A model generated the notes under the pieces. It was not told the origin of the DNA. It worked only from the letters and a program-made list of their open reading frames with translations, and did not search any database. The position numbers and the translations under genes were made by a program. From Spirochaetales bacterium (lineage in GTDB: Bacteria; Spirochaetota; Spirochaetia; DTKZ01): 15,374 nucleotides of DNA. Every line of letters starts with the position of its first letter. The stretch's first letter is position 1. Positions 1 through 6,672 of this stretch are shown here, piece after piece. The stretch spans positions 1-15,374 of the forward strand of contig JAGODW010000010.1 in NCBI GenBank assembly GCA_017998025.1. The letters run 5' to 3'.

Positions 1-1
1 G

Positions 2-91
2 GGTATTGTTACTGACGTGATTGCAATAGGTATTGTAGCTATATGTTTTCTCTTACAACTATTATTTTTTAATCTTAAAAAACATAATTAA
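2..91 (+). CDS. C-terminal end of an unidentified membrane protein (partial)
   Basis: An open frame enters from the left edge and stops with TAA at 89-91, giving the last 29 residues of a protein. The tail is almost wholly hydrophobic (roughly residues 6-24 of the visible part, rich in Ile, Val, Leu and Phe) and ends in a short basic tail, LKKHN. This is what the last transmembrane helix of an inner-membrane protein looks like. Nothing more can be said about function. The frame has no start in the window, so a chance open frame cannot be fully excluded, but the composition is typical of a membrane helix. Confidence 0.5.
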   Translation, partial: GIVTDVIAIGIVAICFLLQLLFFNLKKHN

Positions 92-106
92 AAATCCTTC
101 TCCCCG

Positions 107-162
107 AGAGCTGTGAAGGTTTTTCCCGGGATGGAAGAATTGGGAAATATTTTCACAGCTCT
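107..162. promoter_or_regulatory. Perfect 11-bp inverted repeat, possible enhancer (UAS) or RNA hairpin
   Basis: AGAGCTGTGAA at 107-117 is the exact reverse complement of TTCACAGCTCT at 152-162, with arm centres 45 bp apart. A shorter nested pair, TTTCCC (122-127) and GGGAAA (142-147), could extend the structure inward. A competing pairing, CCTTC (96-100) with GAAGG (115-119), overlaps the left arm. No T-run follows, so it is not a simple terminator. It lies about 180-240 bp upstream of the start point predicted from the sigma-54 promoter, which is a usual distance for the upstream sites bound by NtrC-type activators. Whether it works as a protein site or as an RNA fold is inference. Confidence 0.4.
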
Positions 163-317
163 GGTATTCAAGTCTTACCCCATGCGATGCCATCCAGAAG
201 GGTTAAACCTGTCGAAACCGGTGCAGATGAAAATAATAAATCTTATATCTCTTTCCAATAAATAGAAATAAACGATTTTCTCAGATGTTTTCTAATAAAA
301 AAACGAGAAGCCCTGAG

Positions 318-334
318 TTGGCATGCTTTATGCT
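318..334 (+). promoter_or_regulatory. Predicted sigma-54 (RpoN) -24/-12 promoter
   Basis: TTGGCATGCTTTATGCT contains the invariant GG (320-321) and GC (332-333) separated by exactly 10 bases. It also keeps TTGGCA around -24 and TGCT around -12. Compared with the consensus YTGGCACGRNNNTTGCW, three defined positions differ. Transcription would begin near 345, leaving a leader of about 37 bases before the ATG at 382, with GGAGG in between. The locus encodes its own NtrC-type activator, which makes the match more believable than its sequence alone would. Confidence 0.6.
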
Positions 335-381
335 TTATCTCTATCGGGAGAATAAAAAAACAAACCAGATGGAGGTTTTGT

Positions 382-849
382 ATGAAGAAAGGTTTATTGG
401 TTCTTGGGTTTGCCCTTGTGGCAGCAGGTCTTTTTGCAGCAGGTGCCCAGGAGGATCCCCTGGCTCCGTACCGGGAATCGGTGAAATTATCGGGAACTCT
501 TCAATTCACCGAGGGTATTCCTTCCCTCAGTTCCGGGGGAAAGGTGTATGGATTAATGGCCCATGGGTTCCTTCATGAGGCTCAGTTTCTAAAACCAGGT
601 ACGCCACTGGAAGTAGAGGGGTACAAGATGTATGGAACTCCCCGGGGAATGGTCAGGCTTACGGACAGAAAGGACCTTGAGTATGTATGGGTGAATAAGG
701 TAACCCTGGGCGGAAAGACGTATGATCTTCAAGGGTCTTTCGGTGGGCCGGCACGCGGCCGAGGCGGCATGATGTATGGGCCCTGGAATGGACCGGGCTC
801 TAGTGCTCCTGCCAATCCGCCTGCCTATCCAAGGGGCAGATGGAATTAG
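382..849 (+). CDS. Small exported protein with Gly/Met/Arg-rich tail, unknown function
   Basis: The protein has 155 residues. It starts with a clear Sec signal peptide (MKKGLLVLGF..., hydrophobic core to about residue 19) and an AxA-type cleavage site near A20-G21-A22, so it should be periplasmic or outer-surface. Residues about 33-118 alternate short beta-type segments (SGTLQF, KVYGLM, PLEVEGY, VNKVTLGGKTYDL), suggesting a small OB-like beta barrel. The tail after 120 is Gly/Pro/Arg-rich with GRGGMMYG at 126-133. ATG 382 is preceded by GGAGG at a good distance. A terminator follows, then a histidine kinase and a sigma-54 regulator. By analogy with ZraP beside ZraS/ZraR, it may be the periplasmic target of that system or an accessory to its sensor, but I see no ZraP/CpxP/Spy motif. 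I do not recognise the family. Confidence 0.8.
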   Translation: MKKGLLVLGFALVAAGLFAAGAQEDPLAPYRESVKLSGTLQFTEGIPSLSSGGKVYGLMAHGFLHEAQFLKPGTPLEVEGYKMYGTPRGMVRLTDRKDLEYVWVNKVTLGGKTYDLQGSFGGPARGRGGMMYGPWNGPGSSAPANPPAYPRGRWN

Positions 850-878
850 GTAGCATTTTTCATTAGATTAAGAACCAG

Positions 879-906
879 AAGCCGGCGTATTTTCGCCGGC
901 TTTTTT
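879..906 (+). terminator. Rho-independent terminator after the exported-protein gene
   Basis: A 9-bp stem (AAGCCGGCG at 879-887 pairing with CGCCGGCTT at 894-902) with the loop TATTTT is followed by TTTTTT at 901-906. It lies 29 bases after the stop codon. It should uncouple most transcription of the exported-protein gene from the kinase and regulator genes, or let only a fraction read through. Confidence 0.9.
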
Positions 907-907
907 G

Positions 908-925
908 GTATACTTTAGTATACTA
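908..925 (+). promoter_or_regulatory. Tandem GTATACT motifs before the kinase gene
   Basis: GTATACT occurs at 908-914 and again at 918-924, exactly 10 bases apart. TAGTATACTA at 916-925 is a perfect palindrome. Each copy contains TATACT, one base from a sigma-70 -10 hexamer. No good -35 is visible because the spacing would place it in the terminator stem. It may be a weak promoter or an operator for the kinase-regulator pair. Confidence 0.25.
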
Positions 926-935
926 GGGTATGCCT

Positions 936-2279
936 ATGAGAATCAGCCGCATAAAAGAAGAAGTTCTGTTTTACGCGATCACCCTGGCTACGTTTGGTCT
1001 TCTTCTTGTATTATCCATCCTCTTTCTCACGCGGGAAAGCCGGCACAACCGGGAAATGCTGGAGACCGAGACGGTCCGTCTTGCAGGGGATCTGATTGAA
1101 GCCCTGGGGCAGAGGCCCTTTCTGTCCCCTCAGGAACTTCGTCCCGATGTACTGGGATTTGGCGTATACGGTCCGGATGGAAAGGCTGTAAACCGCTTTG
1201 GTTCAGCCCCGGAGAACGGATGGACTCTTGTGCCAGAGACAGAACGGCTCCGGGGTCGCATAAATCGTATCGAGTTTAAGGAGGATCGGCTCGTAATTCT
1301 CCGGACATTGGGATTTCCCTTTATGGATAGAGATTCTATGCGGGGGATGATGCGGGGTCGAATGCGAGGAGAGCTGCCTCCACCCATGGAACCGTTTCCA
1401 CCTCCTGGAAGGCTTATTTACCTGGAGTTGGATATTCGGGATTGGAAAAATCAGCAACGGGCTATCCAGTATGGATTTTACCTCGTTCCTTTCCTTCTAG
1501 TAGCGATTTTTTTAGGAACGACCCTTTTATACCGGAAAAACCTGACGTATCGGAGGAACGAGGAGAAAAATCGGGAGCTGGTCCGGTTAGGAGAGGCTGC
1601 CCGGACCCTCGCCCATGAGATAAAGAATCCGCTGGGAGTTATCCGCATCCAGACGGGCACTCTCCAGAAGGTCCTCCCTGCCGAATATCATAAAAATCTA
1701 ACGGTAATTACAGAAGAGGTCGAGCGGCTCCGTCTCCTGGTAGATCGGGTAGGGGAGTTCCTGAAGAACCCCGTAGGGGATCCAGTACCGGTAGCTGTAC
1801 CCGGAATAGTGGAGGAATTAATCCAGCGGTTTCCCTTTCCGATCGTTTATTCCTCTGCTTTAAAGGAAAATCTCTGGGTAAAGATTGATAGGCACCGATT
1901 CCGCACGGTGCTGGAAAACCTGATGAAGAATGCGGTAGAAAGCCTTACGGAAGCCCAGGTGAGAGAAGCCGTCGGGCAACAAAGGACCGATGAATCGGCA
2001 GCAAAGGGCGATCCCCCTGTTTGCGTGGAGGTTTCAGCGGATGAAAAGGTGGTTGAGATCCGCGTTCTGGATCGAGGAATGGGACTACCCCCTGAGGCAG
2101 GGGAACGGATCTATGATCCGTTCTTTACCACGAAACCAAACGGTTCCGGGATCGGTCTGGCAGTATCCAAACGGTTTGTGGAGGCAGCGGGGGGAAGTCT
2201 GGAGGTGAAGCCCCGTACCAGCGGAGGCACAGAGGCCCGGGTAGTTTTACCCCGTTTTTATTCGAATGCAGAGGAGTAA
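936..2279 (+). CDS. Membrane sensor histidine kinase (NtrB/ZraS-like)
   Basis: The kinase has 447 residues from the ATG at 936. That start is preferred over ATG 930 because AGGG at 925-928 lies 7 bases before it but only 1 base before 930. Transmembrane helices are near residues 13-31 and 181-199, with about 150 residues outside the membrane between them as the sensor. The kinase core follows: an H-box AHEIKNPLG with phospho-acceptor His 227, an N-box LMKNAVES (Asn 332), a G1 box DRGMG (379-383), an F-box DPFFTT (394-399) and a G2 box GSGIGLA (403-409). There is no PAS or HAMP domain that I can see. The sensor ends in a Met/Arg-rich stretch (Met at 130, 135, 138, 139, 143 and 151) followed by a Pro-rich run just before the second helix. 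Its partner is the regulator starting 8 bases after its stop. The signal is unknown; metal or envelope stress is a guess from the Met-rich loop and the neighbours. Confidence 0.93.
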   Translation: MRISRIKEEVLFYAITLATFGLLLVLSILFLTRESRHNREMLETETVRLAGDLIEALGQRPFLSPQELRPDVLGFGVYGPDGKAVNRFGSAPENGWTLVPETERLRGRINRIEFKEDRLVILRTLGFPFMDRDSMRGMMRGRMRGELPPPMEPFPPPGRLIYLELDIRDWKNQQRAIQYGFYLVPFLLVAIFLGTTLLYRKNLTYRRNEEKNRELVRLGEAARTLAHEIKNPLGVIRIQTGTLQKVLPAEYHKNLTVITEEVERLRLLVDRVGEFLKNPVGDPVPVAVPGIVEELIQRFPFPIVYSSALKENLWVKIDRHRFRTVLENLMKNAVESLTEAQVREAVGQQRTDESAAKGDPPVCVEVSADEKVVEIRVLDRGMGLPPEAGERIYDPFFTTKPNGSGIGLAVSKRFVEAAGGSLEVKPRTSGGTEARVVLPRFYSNAEE

Positions 2280-2286
2280 GAGGGAT

Positions 2287-3678
2287 ATGCGGGTACTGAT
2301 CGTAGATGATGAAAAAAATATACGGGAATCGATTTCCGAGTTTCTTTCTTTAGAACAGATAGATTCTTTAACCGCTGGTTCCGGGGAGGAAGGAAAGAGG
2401 TTCCTGGAGGAGGATGTGTTTGATGCGGTGGTTCTGGACCTTAAGATGCCGGGCATCTCAGGGCTCGAATTGCTTACCTGGATTCGGAATGAAGGGCCGG
2501 AAGTACCGGTAATCATGATGTCAGCCTTTGGGGAGGTTCAGGATGCGGTAAATGCCATGAAGATGGGAGCCCGGGACTACCTGGTAAAACCGTTTGATCC
2601 GGAGGAACTGTCGTTACGGCTAAAACGGATCGAGGAGGAACAGACACTCCGAAAACGGGTTCAGGTGCAGGAGGAAGAGAAAGGGTGGATCGGGGAAAGC
2701 CTCTCCATGCAACGGATCCGCACGCTGGTAGAAAAGGTCGCTCCTACCCAATCGACCGTGCTGATTACCGGTGAAAGCGGAACAGGAAAAGAGGTAATAG
2801 CCCGGGAAATACACCGCCTTTCCCTTCGGAGAAACGGCCCATTTGTCCCGGTAAACCTGGGAGGGATTCCGGATACACTGGTGGAGAGCGAACTCTTTGG
2901 CTATGAACGGGGGGCATTTACCGGTGCTGACCGGCGAAAGGAAGGGATGTTCGAGGTGGCCAGTACGGGAACCCTATTTCTGGATGAGATTGGTGACATG
3001 CCCATTCACCTTCAGGTGAAACTTCTCCGTGCCCTGCAGGAACGAAAGATCCAGCGGCTCGGCGGAACAAGCTCTATCCCGATCGATGTTCGGATCATTG
3101 CGGCCACAAACCGGAACCTGGAATCAAAAGTGAAGGAAGGAACTTTCCGGGAAGACCTTTTCTACCGGTTGAATGTGATCCGGATCCACCTTCCTCCCCT
3201 TCGGGAACGGCCGGAAGATATTCCCCTTCTTGCTGTGCATTTTCTGGAAAAGATTTCGCGGGAAACAGGAGCCCGTGTAAAGCAGTTTTCTCCTGAAGCG
3301 TTAGAGGGGTTGAAAAACTATCCTTTCCCCGGGAACGTCCGGGAACTGGAGAATCTGGTGGAGCGGGCCTGCATTTTATCAGAAGGAGAAACGATCCGGC
3401 TGCGGGATTTAGGATTCCCTGAAACCCGGGGACCAGGCTTCAATCAGAGTCTGGCACAGAGTATCACACCAATGAATTCCGACCCGTCGATGCCTCCCGG
3501 AGAATCGAATAGCCTGGATGATACGGCACGGCCGAAAACTCTCCGGGACCTGGAAAAAGAGGCGATTCAGGAGGCTCTTCGACGAAACAATGGAAACCGT
3601 ACCCGGACAGCCCTTGAACTCGGGTTTACCCGGCGCACGTTGCTGAACAAGATAAAGGAGTATGGAATAGAATTGTAG
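2287..3678 (+). CDS. Sigma-54-dependent response regulator, NtrC/ZraR family
   Basis: The protein has 463 residues from ATG 2287. An in-frame ATG at 2266 would add 7 residues and overlap the kinase gene by 14 bases. I prefer 2287 because receiver domains normally begin as here (MRVLIVDDE) and AGAGGAG (2270-2276) lies 10 bases before it. Receiver domain, residues 1-118: acidic pair D7/D8, phospho-acceptor D51, S79 and K101. AAA+ domain, about 133-370: Walker A GESGTGKE (162-169), the sigma-54 contact loop GAFTGA (209-214), Walker B LFLDE (D233/E234) and an arginine-rich [10 protein letters not shown] segment (287-296). A low-complexity linker (about 380-418) leads to a Fis-type DNA-binding helix-turn-helix at 419-463. 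All catalytic motifs are intact. It should be phosphorylated by the adjacent kinase and activate a -24/-12 promoter; the match at 318-334 is the obvious local target. Confidence 0.95.
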   Translation: MRVLIVDDEKNIRESISEFLSLEQIDSLTAGSGEEGKRFLEEDVFDAVVLDLKMPGISGLELLTWIRNEGPEVPVIMMSAFGEVQDAVNAMKMGARDYLVKPFDPEELSLRLKRIEEEQTLRKRVQVQEEEKGWIGESLSMQRIRTLVEKVAPTQSTVLITGESGTGKEVIAREIHRLSLRRNGPFVPVNLGGIPDTLVESELFGYERGAFTGADRRKEGMFEVASTGTLFLDEIGDMPIHLQVKLLRALQERKIQRLGGTSSIPIDVRIIAATNRNLESKVKEGTFREDLFYRLNVIRIHLPPLRERPEDIPLLAVHFLEKISRETGARVKQFSPEALEGLKNYPFPGNVRELENLVERACILSEGETIRLRDLGFPETRGPGFNQSLAQSITPMNSDPSMPPGESNSLDDTARPKTLRDLEKEAIQEALRRNNGNRTRTALELGFTRRTLLNKIKEYGIEL

Positions 3679-3724
3679 GATAAGCATAGAGCAATTCAAC
3701 TATAGGTAGTTTGAAGTTTCTTTG

Positions 3725-3769
3725 CAGGAAATTGAAGAATCCTTTTGATAAATTCCTGGTATTATTTTA
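3725..3769. terminator. Weak candidate bidirectional terminator between convergent genes
   Basis: CAGGAAATT (3725-3733) can pair with AAATTCCTG (3750-3758) except for one A-A mismatch, with a 16-base loop, followed by the T-rich stretch ATTATTTTATTT. It sits between the convergent regulator and AraC genes, where a shared terminator would be expected. The stem is AT-rich and the loop is large, so support is limited. Confidence 0.3.
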
Positions 3770-3774
3770 TTTGG

Positions 3775-4626
3775 TTATCCCTCTACCTTAGATAGTTTTC
3801 TATACTCTCGCGGATTTTTTTGGCAAATGCGATGAAAAGAATTGTAAAAATGACTCATCGAATCGAATCCTGCTTCCATCGCTATATCAATCACTTTCAA
3901 ATCTGTGGTAATGAGAAGCTTTAGGGCTTCACTTATGCGGAGGAGGTTTACGAAATCCCTGAACTCCGAGTGCTCGTGAGATTTCCAAAAAATCTCAGCC
4001 TGTTTTTCAGTGATACCAACGCCGGCTGCTATACGCCGCAAGGACAATTGCTCTTTATAGTGTTTGCTTAAAAAAGTGTACATACGGGATTGGAACGAAT
4101 CTTGTAGAGTCAAAGGGCTATTCGTGGCCATTTCGGATGATGTAGATTCCTTAGTTAATTCTTTACAACAGAATCGGTTCAAGCGGTCTTTGAGAGAAAG
4201 ACATAGAGTCTTCTTCACTTCTTCATCCGAAGAATGCAATTCCTCAAGCCACTGAGGAAAATTGATTAGATCTATTTTTCGCAATTCCGGGTCGTTTTCT
4301 ATGAATATATTCCCATTTAGCAAACTTTGAACCATATCGTCCTTAAGTTTCCATTGTAAAAAGATGTCTAACGGGATCGTGATCCAATATTGGCATGTCT
4401 GTTTCTCTAAAAAAATTATGCGGTGAGGAATAGATGCCCAGAATAGCAGGGTATATTCTGGTTCCACTTCGATTATAGAGCCGCTGAACCGAAGAATGGC
4501 TGGTTTTCCGGGCAAAAAAAAGGTTAATTCCATTCCGTCGTGGGAGTGAATTTCTCCATGCATCGGCTTGGAGTTCATGCCGCAGGCTAACCCATAGTGA
4601 TAGTTTTTAAAACCTGAGCTGGTCAT
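3775..4626 (-). CDS. AraC-family transcriptional regulator, MelR-like (second of a pair)
   Basis: The protein has 283 residues. The N-terminal half is a cupin-type ligand domain with HSHD (27-30), the strand LTFFL and LLFWASIPH (60-68); the FWA.IPH pattern recalls MelR. The C-terminal AraC domain spans about 180-277. Its second helix-turn-helix is canonical (VIDIAMEAGF at 245-254, YNSFHRICQKNPREYRK to 277). The first (RIAAGVGITEKQAEIFW, 198-214) lacks the usual S/T-x-x-Y-L-S-x-x-F-K pattern. It is clearly a paralogue of the regulator just upstream, colinear with it almost residue for residue over the first 120 positions. Its start lies within the last 20 bases of that gene, so translation is probably coupled. 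It probably controls the divergent URO-D/TRAP operon; the ligand is unknown. Confidence 0.9.
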   Translation of the reverse strand: MTSSGFKNYHYGLACGMNSKPMHGEIHSHDGMELTFFLPGKPAILRFSGSIIEVEPEYTLLFWASIPHRIIFLEKQTCQYWITIPLDIFLQWKLKDDMVQSLLNGNIFIENDPELRKIDLINFPQWLEELHSSDEEVKKTLCLSLKDRLNRFCCKELTKESTSSEMATNSPLTLQDSFQSRMYTFLSKHYKEQLSLRRIAAGVGITEKQAEIFWKSHEHSEFRDFVNLLRISEALKLLITTDLKVIDIAMEAGFDSMSHFYNSFHRICQKNPREYRKLSKVEG

Positions 4627-5524
4627 ACATCGATTCTCTTAAAAGACGCTCACATTTCTTGTCCTTAGGCGTTTCTACCAGTTCTTCCCACCTTAAATTA
4701 TTCCTATACTGCTTAGGAGAAGTCCCGCAAAAATGATGGAAACTGGCATACAACATGGCCCGCGAGCCGAACCCCGCGGTGGTAACTATTTGCTCGACAT
4801 CCAACTGGGTGGAAAGAAGAAGTCTTTGAGCCTCGTATATGCGCAGCATCTGAATGAACTCGGTAATGCGAATTCCACAGGCGGAACGAAACAAAGTAGA
4901 CACATAATTGGGGTTCAGACCGATATGGCGAGCGATGGAGGAGGTGGTGAGATGGGATTTGAAGTTCCTGGTGATATAATCATACATTTTTAAAAAAGAT
5001 TCGTTATCTCCTTTTATCTTTTCATGCCTTTTCTCTTTATCCGATTTAGGTTGGATGGAGAAATCGCGGAATCTACGGAACCTTATTTCGAAGGACAAAA
5101 GTAGATTTGATAAAATAGGTTTTTCTCCAGAAGCAGCATCTCTTTTCCAGAGAGGAAAATATGCAATATCAATTTTTCGCATACTTTCATTTTGTTCGAT
5201 CAAAATTTTTCCGTTCAGAAGGTGTGTGGAGAGAGGTTGGGGAAGTTCCCAGCGGAGAAAGATCGAAGGAGGTATAGTAAGCCAGTATTGCTTGTTTCGC
5301 GGAGATATACGAACCAGTTGGTGCGGAATCGCACCCCAGAACAAGACCGTTTCGTTCGGTCGAATCTTTAAAACCGTCCCGCCGAAACGGATTATCACGG
5401 GTTCATCCGTCAGGAAAAAGGTCATTTCGATTTCGTCGTGTCGGTGTAAAATATCGTAGGGGTATGCCTTTTTGATATTACAATATACACCGAAAAAGAT
5501 ACGAATCGTTTCCTTTTTTTCCAC
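4607..5524 (-). CDS. AraC-family transcriptional regulator, MelR-like (first of a pair)
   Basis: The protein has 305 residues from a GTG start (5522-5524). An in-frame TGA lies just upstream and there is no other start before about residue 34. The start is supported because HRHD then falls at residues 27-30, the same place as in the paralogue. The cupin-like sensing domain includes MTFFL and VLFWGAIPH (60-68). The AraC domain spans about 178-275. The first helix-turn-helix is canonical (SIARHIGLNPNYVSTLFR, 196-213); the second (VEQIVTTAGFGSRAMLYASF, 243-262) departs from the usual IA..VGF pattern but the SPKQYR end is kept. A tail of about 30 residues extends past the domain and overlaps the start of the next gene. 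It diverges from the URO-D/TRAP operon 95 bases away, which is the likely target. Confidence 0.9.
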   Translation of the reverse strand: MEKKETIRIFFGVYCNIKKAYPYDILHRHDEIEMTFFLTDEPVIIRFGGTVLKIRPNETVLFWGAIPHQLVRISPRNKQYWLTIPPSIFLRWELPQPLSTHLLNGKILIEQNESMRKIDIAYFPLWKRDAASGEKPILSNLLLSFEIRFRRFRDFSIQPKSDKEKRHEKIKGDNESFLKMYDYITRNFKSHLTTSSIARHIGLNPNYVSTLFRSACGIRITEFIQMLRIYEAQRLLLSTQLDVEQIVTTAGFGSRAMLYASFHHFCGTSPKQYRNNLRWEELVETPKDKKCERLLRESMYDQLRF

Positions 5525-5619
5525 ATACTGAGAATATCAGACATCTATACGGTATTCAAGGATGTTTTCTTCAAAAATTCGATTTATTCTTGTAAATAAT
5601 TACGAAAAAGGGGAATTTT
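5525..5619. promoter_or_regulatory. Divergent regulatory region between araC pair and URO-D/TRAP operon
   Basis: These 95 bases must carry the promoters of both directions. TTCAA occurs at 5555-5559 and 5570-5574, 15 bases apart, within partly similar surroundings (TTCAAGGAT and TTCAAAAAT); AraC proteins often bind direct repeats. CTGA (5528-5531) and TCAG (5537-5540) form a small dyad near the regulator start. A poor sigma-70 candidate for the + operon is TTCAAA (5570-5575), 17 bases, TAAATA (5593-5598). AGGGGA at 5609-5614 is the ribosome binding site for the TTG start at 5620. Assignments of single sites are tentative. Confidence 0.35.
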
Positions 5620-6672
5620 TTGACCGAATGGAATTCGAAGAAAAGAGTTGAAGCGGTCTTAAAAGGAGAAATTCCGGACCGTGTTCCTATGTATGAATTG
5701 ACCATCAACCCCAGTGTAGTTGATAGATTGAATCCTGGTATGAGCTATTATGATTTCATCGAATATTACGATTACGATGCTGTGGGACCCAATGTGACCT
5801 GGGACGGACTGGGACGTGTAAAATGGATAGATGAAGAAAAGCAAGTATTTCTCGATCGCTGGGGCGTTGTTCGCAGGTTTACTACAGATGTTATTCCCGT
5901 TCCGCTTGAAGGCCCTATTAAATCTGCCCGTGACCTTGTCCAGTATACACCTCCAAATCCGTTGGAAGAACCTCTGTTAGAAAAAGTTGAAGAGCTGGTG
6001 AGTAGATTCAAAGGGCGAAGAGCAACTTTTATTTTAGGAAGGGATGGTTGGACAGGTTCATATATGCTCCGGGGAATGGAAAATCTGCTGATAGATATGA
6101 TGGAAGATCCTCCCCTGGTTCGGGACATCGTCGAAATGCAGATCGAATACTATAAGGTGGTCCATCGCAAAGTATTAGAAATGGGAATTGACATTATCCA
6201 TTTGGTAGATGACTACGCATATAGTTCCGGCCCGTTAATGTCGCCGGATATGTTTGAAGAATTCCTTCTTCCAGGTTTGGAAACCATTGTGCAGGACATA
6301 AAAGGGCATGGTGGATTCTGTATGAAACATACCGACGGTAGAATCTGGAAAATCCTTGAGGGGATTGTTTCTACAGGCATCGATGGAATCGGACCGCTTG
6401 AACCTGAAGCGGGGATGGATCTACATGAGGTGAAAGAACGGTTTCCCAGCCTTACCGTTATGGGCAATGTAAGCTGTGATCTATTAGGGCGCGGAACCTC
6501 TGGAGAAGTAGAGGATGAAGTAAAACGGTTACTGAAAAATTGCATGCCGGGAGGGAGATTTATACTATCCTCCGGGAATAGTATCGCCTCATCGACTTTG
6601 CCTGAGAATCTCCTGACGATGATAGAGACTGCAAAAACCTATGGTGTTTATGAAAGGGGAGGAAGGGCATGA
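5620..6672 (+). CDS. URO-D superfamily protein (methyltransferase-like), HTDG type, first copy
   Basis: The protein has 350 residues from a TTG start, supported by AGGGGA five bases upstream; the next in-frame Met is residue 24. The fold family is recognisable from GWTGSYMLRG (143-152), LVDDYAYSSGPLMSP (195-209), MKHTDG (235-240), GIGPLEPEAGMDL (256-268) and GNVSCD (282-287). It is not HemE: the N-terminal PVWxMRQAGR substrate motif is replaced by VPMYELTINP. In methylcobamide-dependent relatives (MtaA/MtbA type) the zinc is held by H-x-C...C; here His 237 is followed by T-D, so the first Cys is missing, although Cys 286 is present. It is the first gene of the operon and overlaps the next gene by 4 bases (ATGA). 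A methyl-transfer or related role on a substrate imported by the TRAP system is inference. Confidence 0.85.
   Translation: MTEWNSKKRVEAVLKGEIPDRVPMYELTINPSVVDRLNPGMSYYDFIEYYDYDAVGPNVTWDGLGRVKWIDEEKQVFLDRWGVVRRFTTDVIPVPLEGPIKSARDLVQYTPPNPLEEPLLEKVEELVSRFKGRRATFILGRDGWTGSYMLRGMENLLIDMMEDPPLVRDIVEMQIEYYKVVHRKVLEMGIDIIHLVDDYAYSSGPLMSPDMFEEFLLPGLETIVQDIKGHGGFCMKHTDGRIWKILEGIVSTGIDGIGPLEPEAGMDLHEVKERFPSLTVMGNVSCDLLGRGTSGEVEDEVKRLLKNCMPGGRFILSSGNSIASSTLPENLLTMIETAKTYGVYERGGRA

Larger units (their letters stand above)
92..381. other. 290-bp intergenic region with sigma-54 promoter and upstream inverted repeat
   Basis: No convincing gene lies here. The stretch holds a perfect 11-bp inverted repeat (107-117 and 152-162), a sigma-54-type promoter match (318-334) and a ribosome binding site GGAGG at 371-375. 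Between 163 and 315 I see AT-rich sequence without a recognisable motif. I do not recognise a known riboswitch class in it. Confidence 0.6.

Noticed and set aside
92..240. Known riboswitch (c-di-GMP, FMN or cobalamin)
   Set aside because: The conserved core sequences of these classes are not present around the inverted repeat.
285..578. 97-residue open frame starting in the intergenic region
   Set aside because: It overlaps the exported-protein gene in another frame, runs through the sigma-54 promoter match, has no ribosome binding site and no coherent protein character.
382..849. Assigning the exported protein as ZraP/CpxP/Spy
   Set aside because: Gene context resembles zraPSR, but the protein is beta-rich rather than helical and lacks the LTxxQ-type motifs of that family.
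5620..6672. Calling the URO-D genes hemE (uroporphyrinogen decarboxylase)
   Set aside because: The N-terminal HemE substrate motif with its arginines is absent in all three copies, and no other heme genes are nearby.
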